Shown in pieces: positions 6,918 to 15,126 of a stretch of 64,000 nucleotides of DNA. Both the position numbers and the translations under genes were made by a program. Position 1 is the stretch's first letter; every line of letters starts with the position of its first letter. Origin of the DNA: Geodermatophilaceae bacterium URHB0062 (GTDB lineage: Bacteria > Actinomycetota > Actinomycetes > Mycobacteriales > Geodermatophilaceae); the NCBI GenBank assembly GCA_000620185.1, contig JHVO01000014.1:62001-126000 (forward strand), read 5' to 3'. The notes under the pieces were generated by a model. The model was not told where the DNA came from. It did not search any database and was given only the letters and a program-made list of their open reading frames with translations.

Positions 6918-8969
6918 ATGTGCGCCGTGCCGGGCCCGACCGACTCCCGTTCCCCCGCGCCCGGCGTGCCCCGCTGGGTGCCGGGGGTGCTCGCGCTCAT
7001 CGGGGTCGGCTGCACGCTGACGGCGCTCGGCATCGGCGCCTGGATGGACGCGGCACGCCCGGTCGACGCGGGTGACGCCACCCTCGGCCTGCTCTACCCG
7101 CTGGTGGCCGCGCTGGTGCTCGCCCGGCAGCCCGGCAAGAAGGTCGGCTGGCTGCTCATGGTCAGCGCCCTCACGGGGCCCTATCTGCTGGCGAGTGAGT
7201 ACGCGGTCCTGACCCTGGGCGCCGGCGCGGAGCCGAGCCTGCTGCGGGACGCTGCGCTGTGGCTGGCCGCCTGGGGCTTCGTGCCCTACTACGTGATCGT
7301 CGCGCTCGTTCCGCTCTACTTCCCGGACGGCCGCCTGCCCTCGCGCCGGTGGCGGCCGGTCGCGCGGGGCATGACCACCCTGGTCGTCGTCGGCACCGTC
7401 GCCGCGATGTTCCGCGGCGGGCCGATCGACTACGTGCCCGACCGGATCAACCCGCTGGCCGGCCCGCTCTGGGTGAACGTGCTGCTGCTCGCCAGCTCGG
7501 TCGGCTGCTTCCTCGTCGGCGGCGCGATCGGTGTCGCCGCCCAGTTCGTGCGGATGCGCAGCCGGACCGGCGTCGACCGCACCCGGCTGCAGTGGCTGCT
7601 GCTCGGCGAGTCCGTGCTCTTCGTCTGCTCCATCGCCTCGATCGTGGTCGACCTGCCGGTGGTCTCCAGCGCCCTGTTCGCCGTCGGCTTCGCCGCCGTG
7701 CCGGTCGCCGTGGCCGTCGCGGTGCTGCGGCACGGGCTGTTCGACGTCGGCCTGGTCGTCGGCCGCGCGCTGGTGTTCAGCGCCCTGTCGGTCCTGCTGC
7801 TGATCGCCTACGCGGTCACCGTCGCGCTCGTGGGTGAGCTCAGCGTCGGCGAGCGCCGGATCGCCGTGCTGGTCGCCGCCCTGGCGGCGCTGATGGCCGC
7901 GGCCGGCTGGGAGCGGGCCCAGCGGGCGGTCGACCGCCTGCTCTACGGCGAGCGGCGCGACCCGCTGGCCGTCGCCACCCGCCTGGGGACGTCGCTCGAC
8001 GCGGCGAGCGCGCCCGGCGAAGCGCTGCAGGCGCTGGCCGACGAGCTCGCCCGCGCGCTGCGGCTGCCCCGCGTCGAGGTGCTGCCCGCCGACCCGCGGC
8101 TGCCGTCGGTCGCCTCGGCGGCCGCGGTACGCGTGGAGGGCGACGCCGACGACGTGCCGCTCACCTCGCTCGGTCGCGACGTCGGCGTCCTCCGCGTGAC
8201 GCACCGCTTCCCCGGCGAGCACTGGCGGCGCTCCGAGCGGGACGCGCTCGACCTCGCCGGCCGCCGCGCCGCCGCGTTCGTCTGGGCCGCCGGCCTGGTC
8301 GCCGACCTCCAGGCCAGCCGCGAGCGGATCGTCGCCGGTCGCGAGGAGGAGCGCCGCCGGCTGCGGCACGACCTGCACGACGGCGTCGGCCCGGAGCTCG
8401 CCGGAATGGCGCTGCAGCTCGAGCGGCTGGCCGGGAAGCTCTCCGCCGATCCCGACCTCGCCGCGCTGGCCGGCCGTCTGCGCGACCAGATGCGCCGCAC
8501 CGTCGCCGCCGTCCGGCGCGCGGTCGACGACCTCCGGCCGCCCGCGCTGGACGAGCTCGGGCTTGTCGGGGCCCTGCGCGAGCACGTCGCCGCCTACCGG
8601 CTGCCGGTGGCCGCCGGGGCGGCCGGCGGTCCGGACGAGGCCGCCCGCGTCAGCGTGACCGCCGAGCCGCTGCCGGCGCTCCGGGCCGCCGTCGAGGTGG
8701 CCGCCTACCGGATCGCCACCGAGGCGGTCGCCAACGCCGTGCGGCACGCCGGGGGCTCCACCTGCACCGTCCTGCTCGGCGTCTCCGGCGAGGATCTGCT
8801 CGTGGAGATCACCGACGACGGCCGCGGGGTGCCCGCCGACGCCGTGCCCGGCGTGGGGTCGACCAGCATGCGCGAGCGGGCGGCCGAGCTCGGCGGCAGC
8901 CTCGACGTGACCACCGCCGACGGCGCCGGCACCACCGTCCGAGCCCGTCTGCCGCTGGCCGCGCGGTGA
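6918..8969 (+). CDS. Membrane sensor histidine kinase, NarL/HisKA_3 family
   Basis: A 683-residue kinase. The first 310 residues hold about nine membrane helices without a recognisable ligand domain. A GAF-like stretch follows (about 355-455), then a dimerisation helix REEERRRLRHDLHDGVG with phospho-acceptor His487, and a HATPase_c domain with EAVANAVRHAGG (N box) and DDGRGVPADAVPGVG (G1). Such kinases pass phosphate to LuxR-type regulators. The next gene is that regulator and overlaps the stop codon by 4 bases (GTGA), so they are translationally coupled. Start ATG 6918 has a weak GGCAGG upstream. The stimulus is unknown; the many membrane helices hint at a lipid, proton or redox signal. Confidence 0.88.
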   Translation: MCAVPGPTDSRSPAPGVPRWVPGVLALIGVGCTLTALGIGAWMDAARPVDAGDATLGLLYPLVAALVLARQPGKKVGWLLMVSALTGPYLLASEYAVLTLGAGAEPSLLRDAALWLAAWGFVPYYVIVALVPLYFPDGRLPSRRWRPVARGMTTLVVVGTVAAMFRGGPIDYVPDRINPLAGPLWVNVLLLASSVGCFLVGGAIGVAAQFVRMRSRTGVDRTRLQWLLLGESVLFVCSIASIVVDLPVVSSALFAVGFAAVPVAVAVAVLRHGLFDVGLVVGRALVFSALSVLLLIAYAVTVALVGELSVGERRIAVLVAALAALMAAAGWERAQRAVDRLLYGERRDPLAVATRLGTSLDAASAPGEALQALADELARALRLPRVEVLPADPRLPSVASAAAVRVEGDADDVPLTSLGRDVGVLRVTHRFPGEHWRRSERDALDLAGRRAAAFVWAAGLVADLQASRERIVAGREEERRRLRHDLHDGVGPELAGMALQLERLAGKLSADPDLAALAGRLRDQMRRTVAAVRRAVDDLRPPALDELGLVGALREHVAAYRLPVAAGAAGGPDEAARVSVTAEPLPALRAAVEVAAYRIATEAVANAVRHAGGSTCTVLLGVSGEDLLVEITDDGRGVPADAVPGVGSTSMRERAAELGGSLDVTTADGAGTTVRARLPLAAR

Positions 8970-9619
8970 GCGCACCGGTCCGGGTCGTGGTCGTCGACGA
9001 CCACCCCGTCTACCGCGACGGCGTGGCCGACGCCCTCGGGGACGCCGAGGACATCGACGTGGTCGGCACCGCCGCCGACGGCGAGGCCGCGGTCGCGCTG
9101 GTCGGCCAGGTGCGCCCGGACGTCGTCCTCATGGACCTGCGGATGCCCGGCGGTGGCGGCCTGCCCGCGACCGCCAGCATCGCCGCGTCGCACCCGGGCA
9201 CCGCCGTCGTCGTCCTGACGATGAGCGACGACGACGACTCGGTGTTCGCCGCGCTGCGCGCCGGGGCCCGCGGCTACCTGCTCAAGGAGTCCGAGGGCGC
9301 CGACATCGCTCGCGCGGTGCGCGCCGCCGCCCGGTCCGAGGCCGTGTTCGGCCCGCGGATCGCCGACCGCGTGCTCGCCTTCTTCGCCTCCTCGCGCGGA
9401 CGCTCGACCGCCGTGCCCTTCCCCGAGCTCACCGACCGGGAGCGCGAGGTGCTCGACCTGGTCGCCCACGGGCTGCCCAACGGGGCGATCGCAACCCGCC
9501 TGTTCCTGTCGGAGAAGACGGTGCGCAACCGGGTGTCGGACGTGCTGACCAAGCTGCACGCGGCCAGCCGCGCCGAGGCGGTGGCGCTGGCCCGCGACGC
9601 CGGACTGGGGCCGGCCTAG
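8966..9619 (+). CDS. NarL/FixJ-type response regulator
   Basis: A 217-residue regulator. Residues 1-125 are a receiver with acidic pair Asp11/Asp12, phosphorylation site Asp57 in LMDLRMPGGGG, Thr in VVLTMSDDD and Lys in YLLKES. The C-terminus (about 148-210) is a LuxR helix-turn-helix: LTDREREVLDLVAHGLPNGAIATRLFLSEKTVRNRVSDVLTKL. GTG 8966 overlaps the kinase stop, showing coupled translation. It is the DNA-binding partner of the upstream membrane kinase. The gene end overlaps the convergent P450 gene by 4 bases. Confidence 0.92.
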   Translation: MSAPVRVVVVDDHPVYRDGVADALGDAEDIDVVGTAADGEAAVALVGQVRPDVVLMDLRMPGGGGLPATASIAASHPGTAVVVLTMSDDDDSVFAALRAGARGYLLKESEGADIARAVRAAARSEAVFGPRIADRVLAFFASSRGRSTAVPFPELTDREREVLDLVAHGLPNGAIATRLFLSEKTVRNRVSDVLTKLHAASRAEAVALARDAGLGPA

Positions 9620-10836
9620 GACCGAACCCGCAGCACCACCCCGTCGGCGGGCCCGGCCGGGATGCGGCGCAGCGAGATCGACAGGTCCTGCTCGGGCACG
9701 TCGAACGGCAGCCGGGCCAGCCGGACGGCGAGCGCCGACAGCAGCGCCACGGTGATCTGCTCGCCCGGGCAGCGGTGGTTGGTGCGCGGATCTCCCCCGC
9801 CCTGCGGCACGAGTTCGAACTCGCCGATCTCCCGGCCGAGGAAGCGCTGGGGGCGGAAGGCGTAGGGGTCATCCCACAGCTGCGGGTCGTGGTTCTGGCC
9901 GTAGAGGTCGAGCAGGACCATCGCGTTCTCCGGGATCCGCTCGCCGTCCCACTCCAGACGCCGCGCCGCGCGGCCGCCGATGAACGGCGCGAACGGGTAG
10001 AACCGCCGCACCTCGTGAGCGAACGCCTCCGCGAACGCCGCGTCCCCCGCCGCCAGCCGCTCGCAGTGCTCGGGCCAGCGGATCAGCGCGTGCGCAGCGA
10101 ATGCCATGAACCACGAGACGGCGGTCGTCGGCCGGATGATGTTCAACAGCTCGACGGCCGCCACCCGGGGGTCGAGCTGCTCGCCGTCGGCGTCGCGGTG
10201 GGCGGCGACGACCTCCACCGCCGAACCCGCGGGCACGGTCGCGGTGCCGGCGCGGACGTCCGACACGAGCTGTCCGAGCCACGCCTCCCGGCGGCCGCGG
10301 GCCCGCCGCGCGCGCCAGTGGCGGGGCCCGCCGGTGGCGAAGCCCTCGACCATGGCCTGCAGATCCCGGGCGAGGGAGGGCACCTCGTCGTCGGTCACGG
10401 GGACGCCGGCCCACCGGTTGACCGCACCGGCGATCACGTTCGCCGACTCCTCGAAGAGCACGATGTCGCGGCCGGCCCACCGGGCGGCGGCGTCGTCCCA
10501 GGCGGCCGTCGCCTGCTCGACCAGCGAGGCGATGCCGTCCTCGCGCATCAGCACCGCGACGAACATCGCCTTCCGGACGCGATGCGCCTCCCCGTCGAGG
10601 GTGTGCACCGCCCCCTTGCCGAAAAGCGTGGCCTGCACGGGTTCGGGAATGGCGTGCGCGCGGAGCACGTGGTCCTCGTCGTAGAGGAACCGCGCCGCCT
10701 CCGGACCTTCGATGCCGAAGACGGGGAGCCCGCCCAGCCGGCTGGGCACCGTGCGTCGCCGCAGTGCCCGGCGCTTGTCGGGCAGCCAGCCGTACCCCTT
10801 GGCCATCAGCTGCGGACCGTTCTCCCACGTCGGCAT
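9616..10836 (-). CDS. CYP152-family cytochrome P450 peroxygenase (fatty acid hydroxylase or decarboxylase)
   Basis: A 406-residue P450 with the marks of the H2O2-driven CYP152 family rather than a monooxygenase: N-terminal KGYGWLPDKRR, TLFGKGAVHTLDGEAHRVRK, and the I-helix LLNIIRPTTA, where Arg235-Pro replaces the acid-alcohol pair and binds the fatty acid carboxylate. QGGGD...NHRCPGE carries the haem ligand Cys356. The family hydroxylates fatty acids at alpha or beta carbon or decarboxylates them to 1-alkenes, needing no redox partner. His78 aligns with His85 of the alkene-forming OleT-JE, where the BS-beta hydroxylase has Gln85; this does not by itself prove decarboxylation. It lies 43 bases after the SIR2 gene on the same strand, perhaps cotranscribed. 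Confidence 0.88.
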   Translation of the reverse strand: MPTWENGPQLMAKGYGWLPDKRRALRRRTVPSRLGGLPVFGIEGPEAARFLYDEDHVLRAHAIPEPVQATLFGKGAVHTLDGEAHRVRKAMFVAVLMREDGIASLVEQATAAWDDAAARWAGRDIVLFEESANVIAGAVNRWAGVPVTDDEVPSLARDLQAMVEGFATGGPRHWRARRARGRREAWLGQLVSDVRAGTATVPAGSAVEVVAAHRDADGEQLDPRVAAVELLNIIRPTTAVSWFMAFAAHALIRWPEHCERLAAGDAAFAEAFAHEVRRFYPFAPFIGGRAARRLEWDGERIPENAMVLLDLYGQNHDPQLWDDPYAFRPQRFLGREIGEFELVPQGGGDPRTNHRCPGEQITVALLSALAVRLARLPFDVPEQDLSISLRRIPAGPADGVVLRVRS

Positions 10837-10879
10837 GCCGACTGCCGTGCCCCGACCCGCGGCCGGGCAACCACGATCG

Positions 10880-12490
10880 TCAGCCGGGCCGCTGCTCCTG
10901 CACGCGGTCGTCGACCTCGTCGGTCGTGCCGTCGGCCAGCCCGCCGTCGTAACCGAGCCGGCGGAGCAGGGCCAGCACCTCGTCGGCGGCGCTGGACGCC
11001 GACTCCTCCGGCACCGCCTCCGCCAAGCGCACCAGCGCATCCGACAGCCGTCGCTCCTCCTCGTCGAGCAGCCCGCGGTAGGCGGGGTCGAGCAGGTAGC
11101 CGGTGGGCGGGGTGGACAGGCAGCCGATGAGGTCGAGCAGCACCTCCAGGCGGCGGGCGGCCTCCGCGGGCGAGTCGTCCCGCGACGCCATCGCGACCGT
11201 CTCCACGTCCCGCTCCCACAGCCGGGCGCGTGCGGCGTCCTCGCGCAGCGCCAGCACGGTGCCGGTCCGCCGGCTCGCGTCCGATCCCTGCAGCCGCAGG
11301 GCGCTGCGCACCTGGTGCGCGATCCGGATCAGGTCGTCGTCGAGCATCGAGGTGCCCACGAAGAGCACGTGCCGGGTCAGCAGCAGCGAGTGCAGGACGC
11401 CGGCGAGCGCGGCCCGGGTGTCGCCGAACTGCAGGTACTCCTCCCGCGTCAGGACGACGCTCTCCGGATGGGCAGCGTCGCCGTGCAGCTTGAGCAGCCA
11501 CGGGGCGCCCGGTCGCGCCTCGTCGAAGGGCAGCACCTGCAGCCGGCGCCCCATGTCCGCGGCGGCCAGCTCCACCAGCGGGTCGTAGTTGGTGGTCACG
11601 AACTCCTGCACCGGCAGGTCGGCCACCAGGGCGTGCGCCAGCGCGTACGAGCCGGGACCGAAGCGCTCCTTCACGAACGTCTCGACGCGGTCCCGGCCGA
11701 GCTCGCGGGCCAGCAGGGCGGCGGCGTCCTGCGGGGGCAGGCGGGCCAGCCCCTCCCGCAGGTCGGCGTCCAGGCCGGAGGCGGCGGCCAGCTCGTCGAG
11801 CAGCTGCTCCCACGTCGGCAGGCCGGCGGCCGCACTCACGCCCGCGCCGATGAAGACGGCGAGCTGCCCGCGGCGGGCCCGCTCCCCCAGCTGCCCGGCC
11901 AGCTCGACGAGATCGTCGGGGAGGTCCCAGCCGCCGTCCTCCCCGCGCCGCACGCGCTGCGCCGCGGCGAGGTCGCTCGGACTGCGCAGCACCAGCGCGA
12001 CGTCGAAGCCGTGCTCCCCGGCGGCCTCCCGGAGCACCGGCAGCAGCCGCTGGAGCAGCGCGCCGCGGCGGCCGGCGGCACCGCCCCAGCCGGTGCCCAG
12101 GGCCGGCAGACCGACCAGCCGGCGGGCCCGCCCGTGCACCGGGCGGGGCACCTCGCGGCGGGCGACCGCGGCGAGCGCCTCCCGGGCGCCGTCCAGCAGC
12201 CAGGACAGCGTGCTGTCCTCATCGGCGCCGGGCGAGCCCCCCGGGCCGTCGACCGTGTCCAGCAGCCAGACCTGGCGCTCGTCGCACCCGGGGACCTCCA
12301 GCACCCGGTCGTCCCCGGCCCAGGACAGGCCGACGCAGGCGCCGTCCTCGGACGTCTCGGAGACCACGGCCCCGGGGAGCAGGGCGCGCCAGCTGGACGC
12401 GACCCGCAGCGAGCGATCGGTCGGGACGAGCACGTCGTCGCAGACCAACCGGGTCAGGTCGGCCCCGACGACGAAGACGTGTCCAGCCAC
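10880..12490 (-). CDS. Macro-like domain fused to SIR2 domain (probable NAD-consuming effector)
   Basis: A 536-residue protein. Residues 1-185 look like a divergent macro (ADP-ribose-binding) domain: VVGADLTRLVCDDVLVPTD matches the first strand and loop of macro folds, and LVGLPALGTGWGG their phosphate-binding loop. Residues about 205-430 are a SIR2 domain: AVFIGAGVSAAAGLPTW, FVTTNYDPL (Asn301), LLKLHGDAAHPESVVLTREEY (His336), and VLFVGTSMLDDDLIRI. The Asn and His match the catalytic pair of NADase SIR2 effectors in anti-phage systems such as ThsA. A helical tail follows. GTG 12490 has no strong ribosome site. Either NAD depletion triggered by an ADP-ribose-like ligand, or protein deacylation/ADP-ribose metabolism, is possible; no second defence gene is adjacent. 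The macro assignment is by eye. Confidence 0.75.
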   Translation of the reverse strand: MAGHVFVVGADLTRLVCDDVLVPTDRSLRVASSWRALLPGAVVSETSEDGACVGLSWAGDDRVLEVPGCDERQVWLLDTVDGPGGSPGADEDSTLSWLLDGAREALAAVARREVPRPVHGRARRLVGLPALGTGWGGAAGRRGALLQRLLPVLREAAGEHGFDVALVLRSPSDLAAAQRVRRGEDGGWDLPDDLVELAGQLGERARRGQLAVFIGAGVSAAAGLPTWEQLLDELAAASGLDADLREGLARLPPQDAAALLARELGRDRVETFVKERFGPGSYALAHALVADLPVQEFVTTNYDPLVELAAADMGRRLQVLPFDEARPGAPWLLKLHGDAAHPESVVLTREEYLQFGDTRAALAGVLHSLLLTRHVLFVGTSMLDDDLIRIAHQVRSALRLQGSDASRRTGTVLALREDAARARLWERDVETVAMASRDDSPAEAARRLEVLLDLIGCLSTPPTGYLLDPAYRGLLDEEERRLSDALVRLAEAVPEESASSAADEVLALLRRLGYDGGLADGTTDEVDDRVQEQRPG

Positions 12491-12539
12491 GCCGAGGGAG
12501 TTACCCCATGTACCGGACCGAACCGGCCGGAATCCGGGA

Positions 12540-13211
12540 TCAGGCCCCGCAGCCGCCGGCGCCGCAGGCGCAGCCCGCGCACCCGGCCGGCCGGACGGGA
12601 ACCGGCTGTGCGGCGACCTGACGCAGGTTGACCGCGCCGATGAGCATGGGTACCCCGAGGGCGGCGACGACCAGGGCCGTCACCACCGTGGCGACACCGC
12701 CCGCGCGGTCCCACCCCTGCGCGAGGCCGCTGCCGACGAGCAGGCCCGTGACCAGCAGCGACCAGACCAGCAGCGCCACCCCACCGCGGCGCGCCGCCCC
12801 ACCGCGGGCGAGCAGTGCCACAGCGGCGGCCAGCAACGCCACGGGGACGGCGACCAGCAGCACCCCCGTCGCCAGCGCGCCCGACGCGACCGCGACGGCC
12901 AGGGCCACGAGGCCGCCGACGACCGCGCCGGTGCCCAGCGTGCGCGCCCGTCCCGCGAGATCGGGGGTCAGTCCGCCGGCGCCGCGGACCAGGGCGGCAC
13001 CGCGCACGGCGAAGAAGAAGCCGAGGGCGCCGACCAGCAGCCGGGCACCCGCCGCGTCCCAGAAGACGGCGACGACGGCGACGGCGATCAGCGCGACCCC
13101 GAGAGCCAGCCACTGCGGCCAGGTGCGCCGGGCCTCGTCCGGGGTCACCGCGGTCGCGCTCGAGGTGCCTGCGGTCAGGATGCCGTTCGCCACGCGCTCA
13201 GTGTCCCTCAT
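12540..13211 (-). CDS. Membrane protein with cysteine-rich C-terminal tail
   Basis: A 223-residue protein with about six hydrophobic helices from residue 30 to 200 and a short tail containing four cysteines within eleven residues (CAGCACGAGGC). The tail could bind metal or form disulfides; it does not match a family I know. ATG 13211 is chosen as the first good start downstream of the divergent DUF1206 promoter region. It is 49 bases upstream of the SIR2 gene on the same strand and may share its transcript. Confidence 0.6.
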   Translation of the reverse strand: MRDTERVANGILTAGTSSATAVTPDEARRTWPQWLALGVALIAVAVVAVFWDAAGARLLVGALGFFFAVRGAALVRGAGGLTPDLAGRARTLGTGAVVGGLVALAVAVASGALATGVLLVAVPVALLAAAVALLARGGAARRGGVALLVWSLLVTGLLVGSGLAQGWDRAGGVATVVTALVVAALGVPMLIGAVNLRQVAAQPVPVRPAGCAGCACGAGGCGA

Positions 13212-13305
13212 CCGGGCGACGCTTCCGGCAGGCCCCGCGGCACTCTGCTGTGCCAGGCTGTCGTACTGGGCTTTTACCCATTTTCCGCACGACGAAGGAG
13301 CCGCG

Positions 13306-14154
13306 ATGAGCGCACAGGGAGCGGCCCGATCGGCCGTAGGCAAGGCCCAGCGGGCCGGGCAGAGCGACGGGCTGGAGAACCTGGCCCGCATCGGCCTGAT
13401 CGCCTTCGGCGTCGTACACCTGCTGGTGGCCTGGATCGCGCTGCAACTGGCCTGGGGCGGGGGCGGGAAGTCCGCCGACCAGTCCGGCGCCATGCAGACG
13501 CTCGCGGACTCTCCGGTGGGCAAGCCACTGTTGTGGCTCGTCGCGGTCGGGCTGATCGCACTCGCCGTCTGGCAGGCCGCGGAGGTGTTCCGCTGGCGCA
13601 GCGGCTGGTCGGCGTCGGGCAAGACCCGCACCAAGGCGCTGCGGAAGTCCGGCAACGCCCTGGTCAAGGCGGCGGTCTACATCGCACTGGCGGTGCTGGC
13701 GATCAAGTTCGCGGTCGGCAGCGGCCAGTCCAGCTCCCAGCAGCAGCAGCAGAACACCGCCGGCGTCCTCGGGTGGCCCGGTGGGCAGTTCCTGGTCGCC
13801 GCCGCCGGCCTCGTGCTGATCGGGTCGGGCATCTGGCACATCCGCAAGGGCTTCAACAAGCACTTCCTCAAGCAGATCGACACCTCCGAGGCCTCGCCGT
13901 CGGCCGTCAAGCTGGTCACGCGGCTCGGTCAGGTCGGGTTCCCCGCGAAGGGCGTGGCGCTTGCGCTCGTCGGCGGGCTGCTGGTCTACGCCGCGATCAC
14001 GTTCGACCCGTCGAAGGCCCGCGGGCTCGACGGCGCGATGCACACCATCCTCGAGGCGCCGTTCGGCCAGTTCCTGCTGACCCTCGTCGCCCTCGGCATC
14101 GCCGCCTTCGGTGCGTTCTGCTTCGTCCGGGCGCGGTACCCCGAGCGCACCTGA
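13306..14154 (+). CDS. DUF1206 integral membrane protein, copy 1
   Basis: A 282-residue membrane protein built from three repeats of a two-helix unit, each starting with a ...LARIGLIAFGVVHLLVAW-like helix (about residues 28, 115 and 210). This is the DUF1206 architecture common in actinobacteria; function unknown. The linker after the second repeat contains SSSQQQQQQ-like low complexity encoded by a CAG run. Strong GAAGGAG sits 7 bases before ATG 13306. It is followed by a second DUF1206 gene after a perfect 13-bp hairpin. Confidence 0.85.
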   Translation: MSAQGAARSAVGKAQRAGQSDGLENLARIGLIAFGVVHLLVAWIALQLAWGGGGKSADQSGAMQTLADSPVGKPLLWLVAVGLIALAVWQAAEVFRWRSGWSASGKTRTKALRKSGNALVKAAVYIALAVLAIKFAVGSGQSSSQQQQQNTAGVLGWPGGQFLVAAAGLVLIGSGIWHIRKGFNKHFLKQIDTSEASPSAVKLVTRLGQVGFPAKGVALALVGGLLVYAAITFDPSKARGLDGAMHTILEAPFGQFLLTLVALGIAAFGAFCFVRARYPERT

Positions 14155-14169
14155 CGGGCCTGTCGCGGA

Positions 14170-14208
14170 CGCTCCGACGCTGCCCCCACCTGTGCCAGCG
14201 TCGGAGCG
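14170..14208. terminator. 13-bp perfect hairpin between the two DUF1206 genes
   Basis: CGCTCCGACGCTG ... CAGCGTCGGAGCG, a perfect 13-bp stem around a 13-base loop, 16 bases after the first stop and 58 bases before the next start. Likely terminates or attenuates transcription between the paralogues. Confidence 0.7.
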
Positions 14209-14265
14209 ACCGGACGGGCACCCTGCCGGCTCGCCGTCGCCGCGCCCGTCGCGGACGATGCAGGC

Positions 14266-15126
14266 ATGCCGCGCTCGCTCCTCGCCCGCGTGCAGGGGGC
14301 GGTCGGGCGGGCCCGCGAGGTCACCGACCATCCGGTGCTCACCCAGGTGGCCCGGGTGGGCCTGGTCGCCTACGGCGCCATGCATCTGCTCATCGGCTGG
14401 CTGGCCGTCCGGCTGGCGTGGGGCGACCGGGACGTCGACGCGGACCAGACCGGCGCGCTGCGGACGGTCGCGGACGGCCCCGGCGGTCCCGGCCTGCTCT
14501 GGGTCATCGGTCTCGGGCTGCTCGCCCTGGCGCTCTGGCAGGCCGGCGAGGTGCTCCGGTGGCTGGCCGGCCTGTTCGACCCCGCCCACCGCGGCCGGGC
14601 ACTGCTCGTCGTCGCGCGGTGCCTGGCCAAGGCAACGGTGTACGCCGTCCTCGGCGGGACGGCGCTGCTGTTCGGCGCGGGCCAGGAGTACCAGGCCGAC
14701 GAGCGCATGCGCGCGGTCACCGACGACGTCCTCGGCATCCCGTGGGGCGGGGTGCTGGTGGGCGCCGTGGCGGCCGGGGTGCTGGCCGTCGGCGGCTACA
14801 GCCTGGTGCGCGGGTGCACCGGCGGATTCATGAAGGACATCGACCTCCCCGCCGCTCCCGACCGGTGGGAGCCGCTGATCGAGACGCTGGGGCGGGTCGG
14901 CTACGTCGCCAAGGGCATCGCCTTCGGGCTGGTCGGCGTGCTGCTGTGGAGGGCCGCGACGTCGGCCGACGTGTCGACGGCGACGGGTCTGCACGGCGCG
15001 CTCGCCGCGATCGGCGGCGTCACGGCCGGGCCGTGGCTGCTCACCGCCGTCGCCGCCGGGTTCGCCGCGTTCGGGGTCTACGCGCTCGCCCGCGCCCGGT
15101 ACCCGGACCGCGACCCGTCGTCCTGA
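14266..15126 (+). CDS. DUF1206 integral membrane protein, copy 2
   Basis: A 286-residue paralogue of the preceding gene with the same three-repeat plan: VARVGLVAYGAMHLLIGWLAVRLAWG, VARCLAKATVYAVLGGTALL, LGRVGYVAKGIAFGLVGVLLW, ending in RARYPDRDPSS where copy 1 ends RARYPERT. The matched domain order and ends show a tandem duplication that has since diverged. ATG 14266 lacks a strong ribosome site. It is convergent with the reductase gene, whose stop begins at the next base. Function unknown. Confidence 0.85.
   Translation: MPRSLLARVQGAVGRAREVTDHPVLTQVARVGLVAYGAMHLLIGWLAVRLAWGDRDVDADQTGALRTVADGPGGPGLLWVIGLGLLALALWQAGEVLRWLAGLFDPAHRGRALLVVARCLAKATVYAVLGGTALLFGAGQEYQADERMRAVTDDVLGIPWGGVLVGAVAAGVLAVGGYSLVRGCTGGFMKDIDLPAAPDRWEPLIETLGRVGYVAKGIAFGLVGVLLWRAATSADVSTATGLHGALAAIGGVTAGPWLLTAVAAGFAAFGVYALARARYPDRDPSS

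Noticed and set aside
10880-12490. Calling the SIR2 gene a Thoeris system
   Set aside because: No TIR-domain ThsB-like gene is adjacent and the sensor domain is macro-like, not SLOG.
13731-13755. CAG run in the first DUF1206 gene as an expansion or phase-variable tract
   Set aside because: Only about five units, coding for Gln in a linker, with no sign of slippage effects.
13198-14994. Long minus-strand frame across both DUF1206 genes
   Set aside because: Shadow of two clear membrane protein genes; no motifs or ribosome site.
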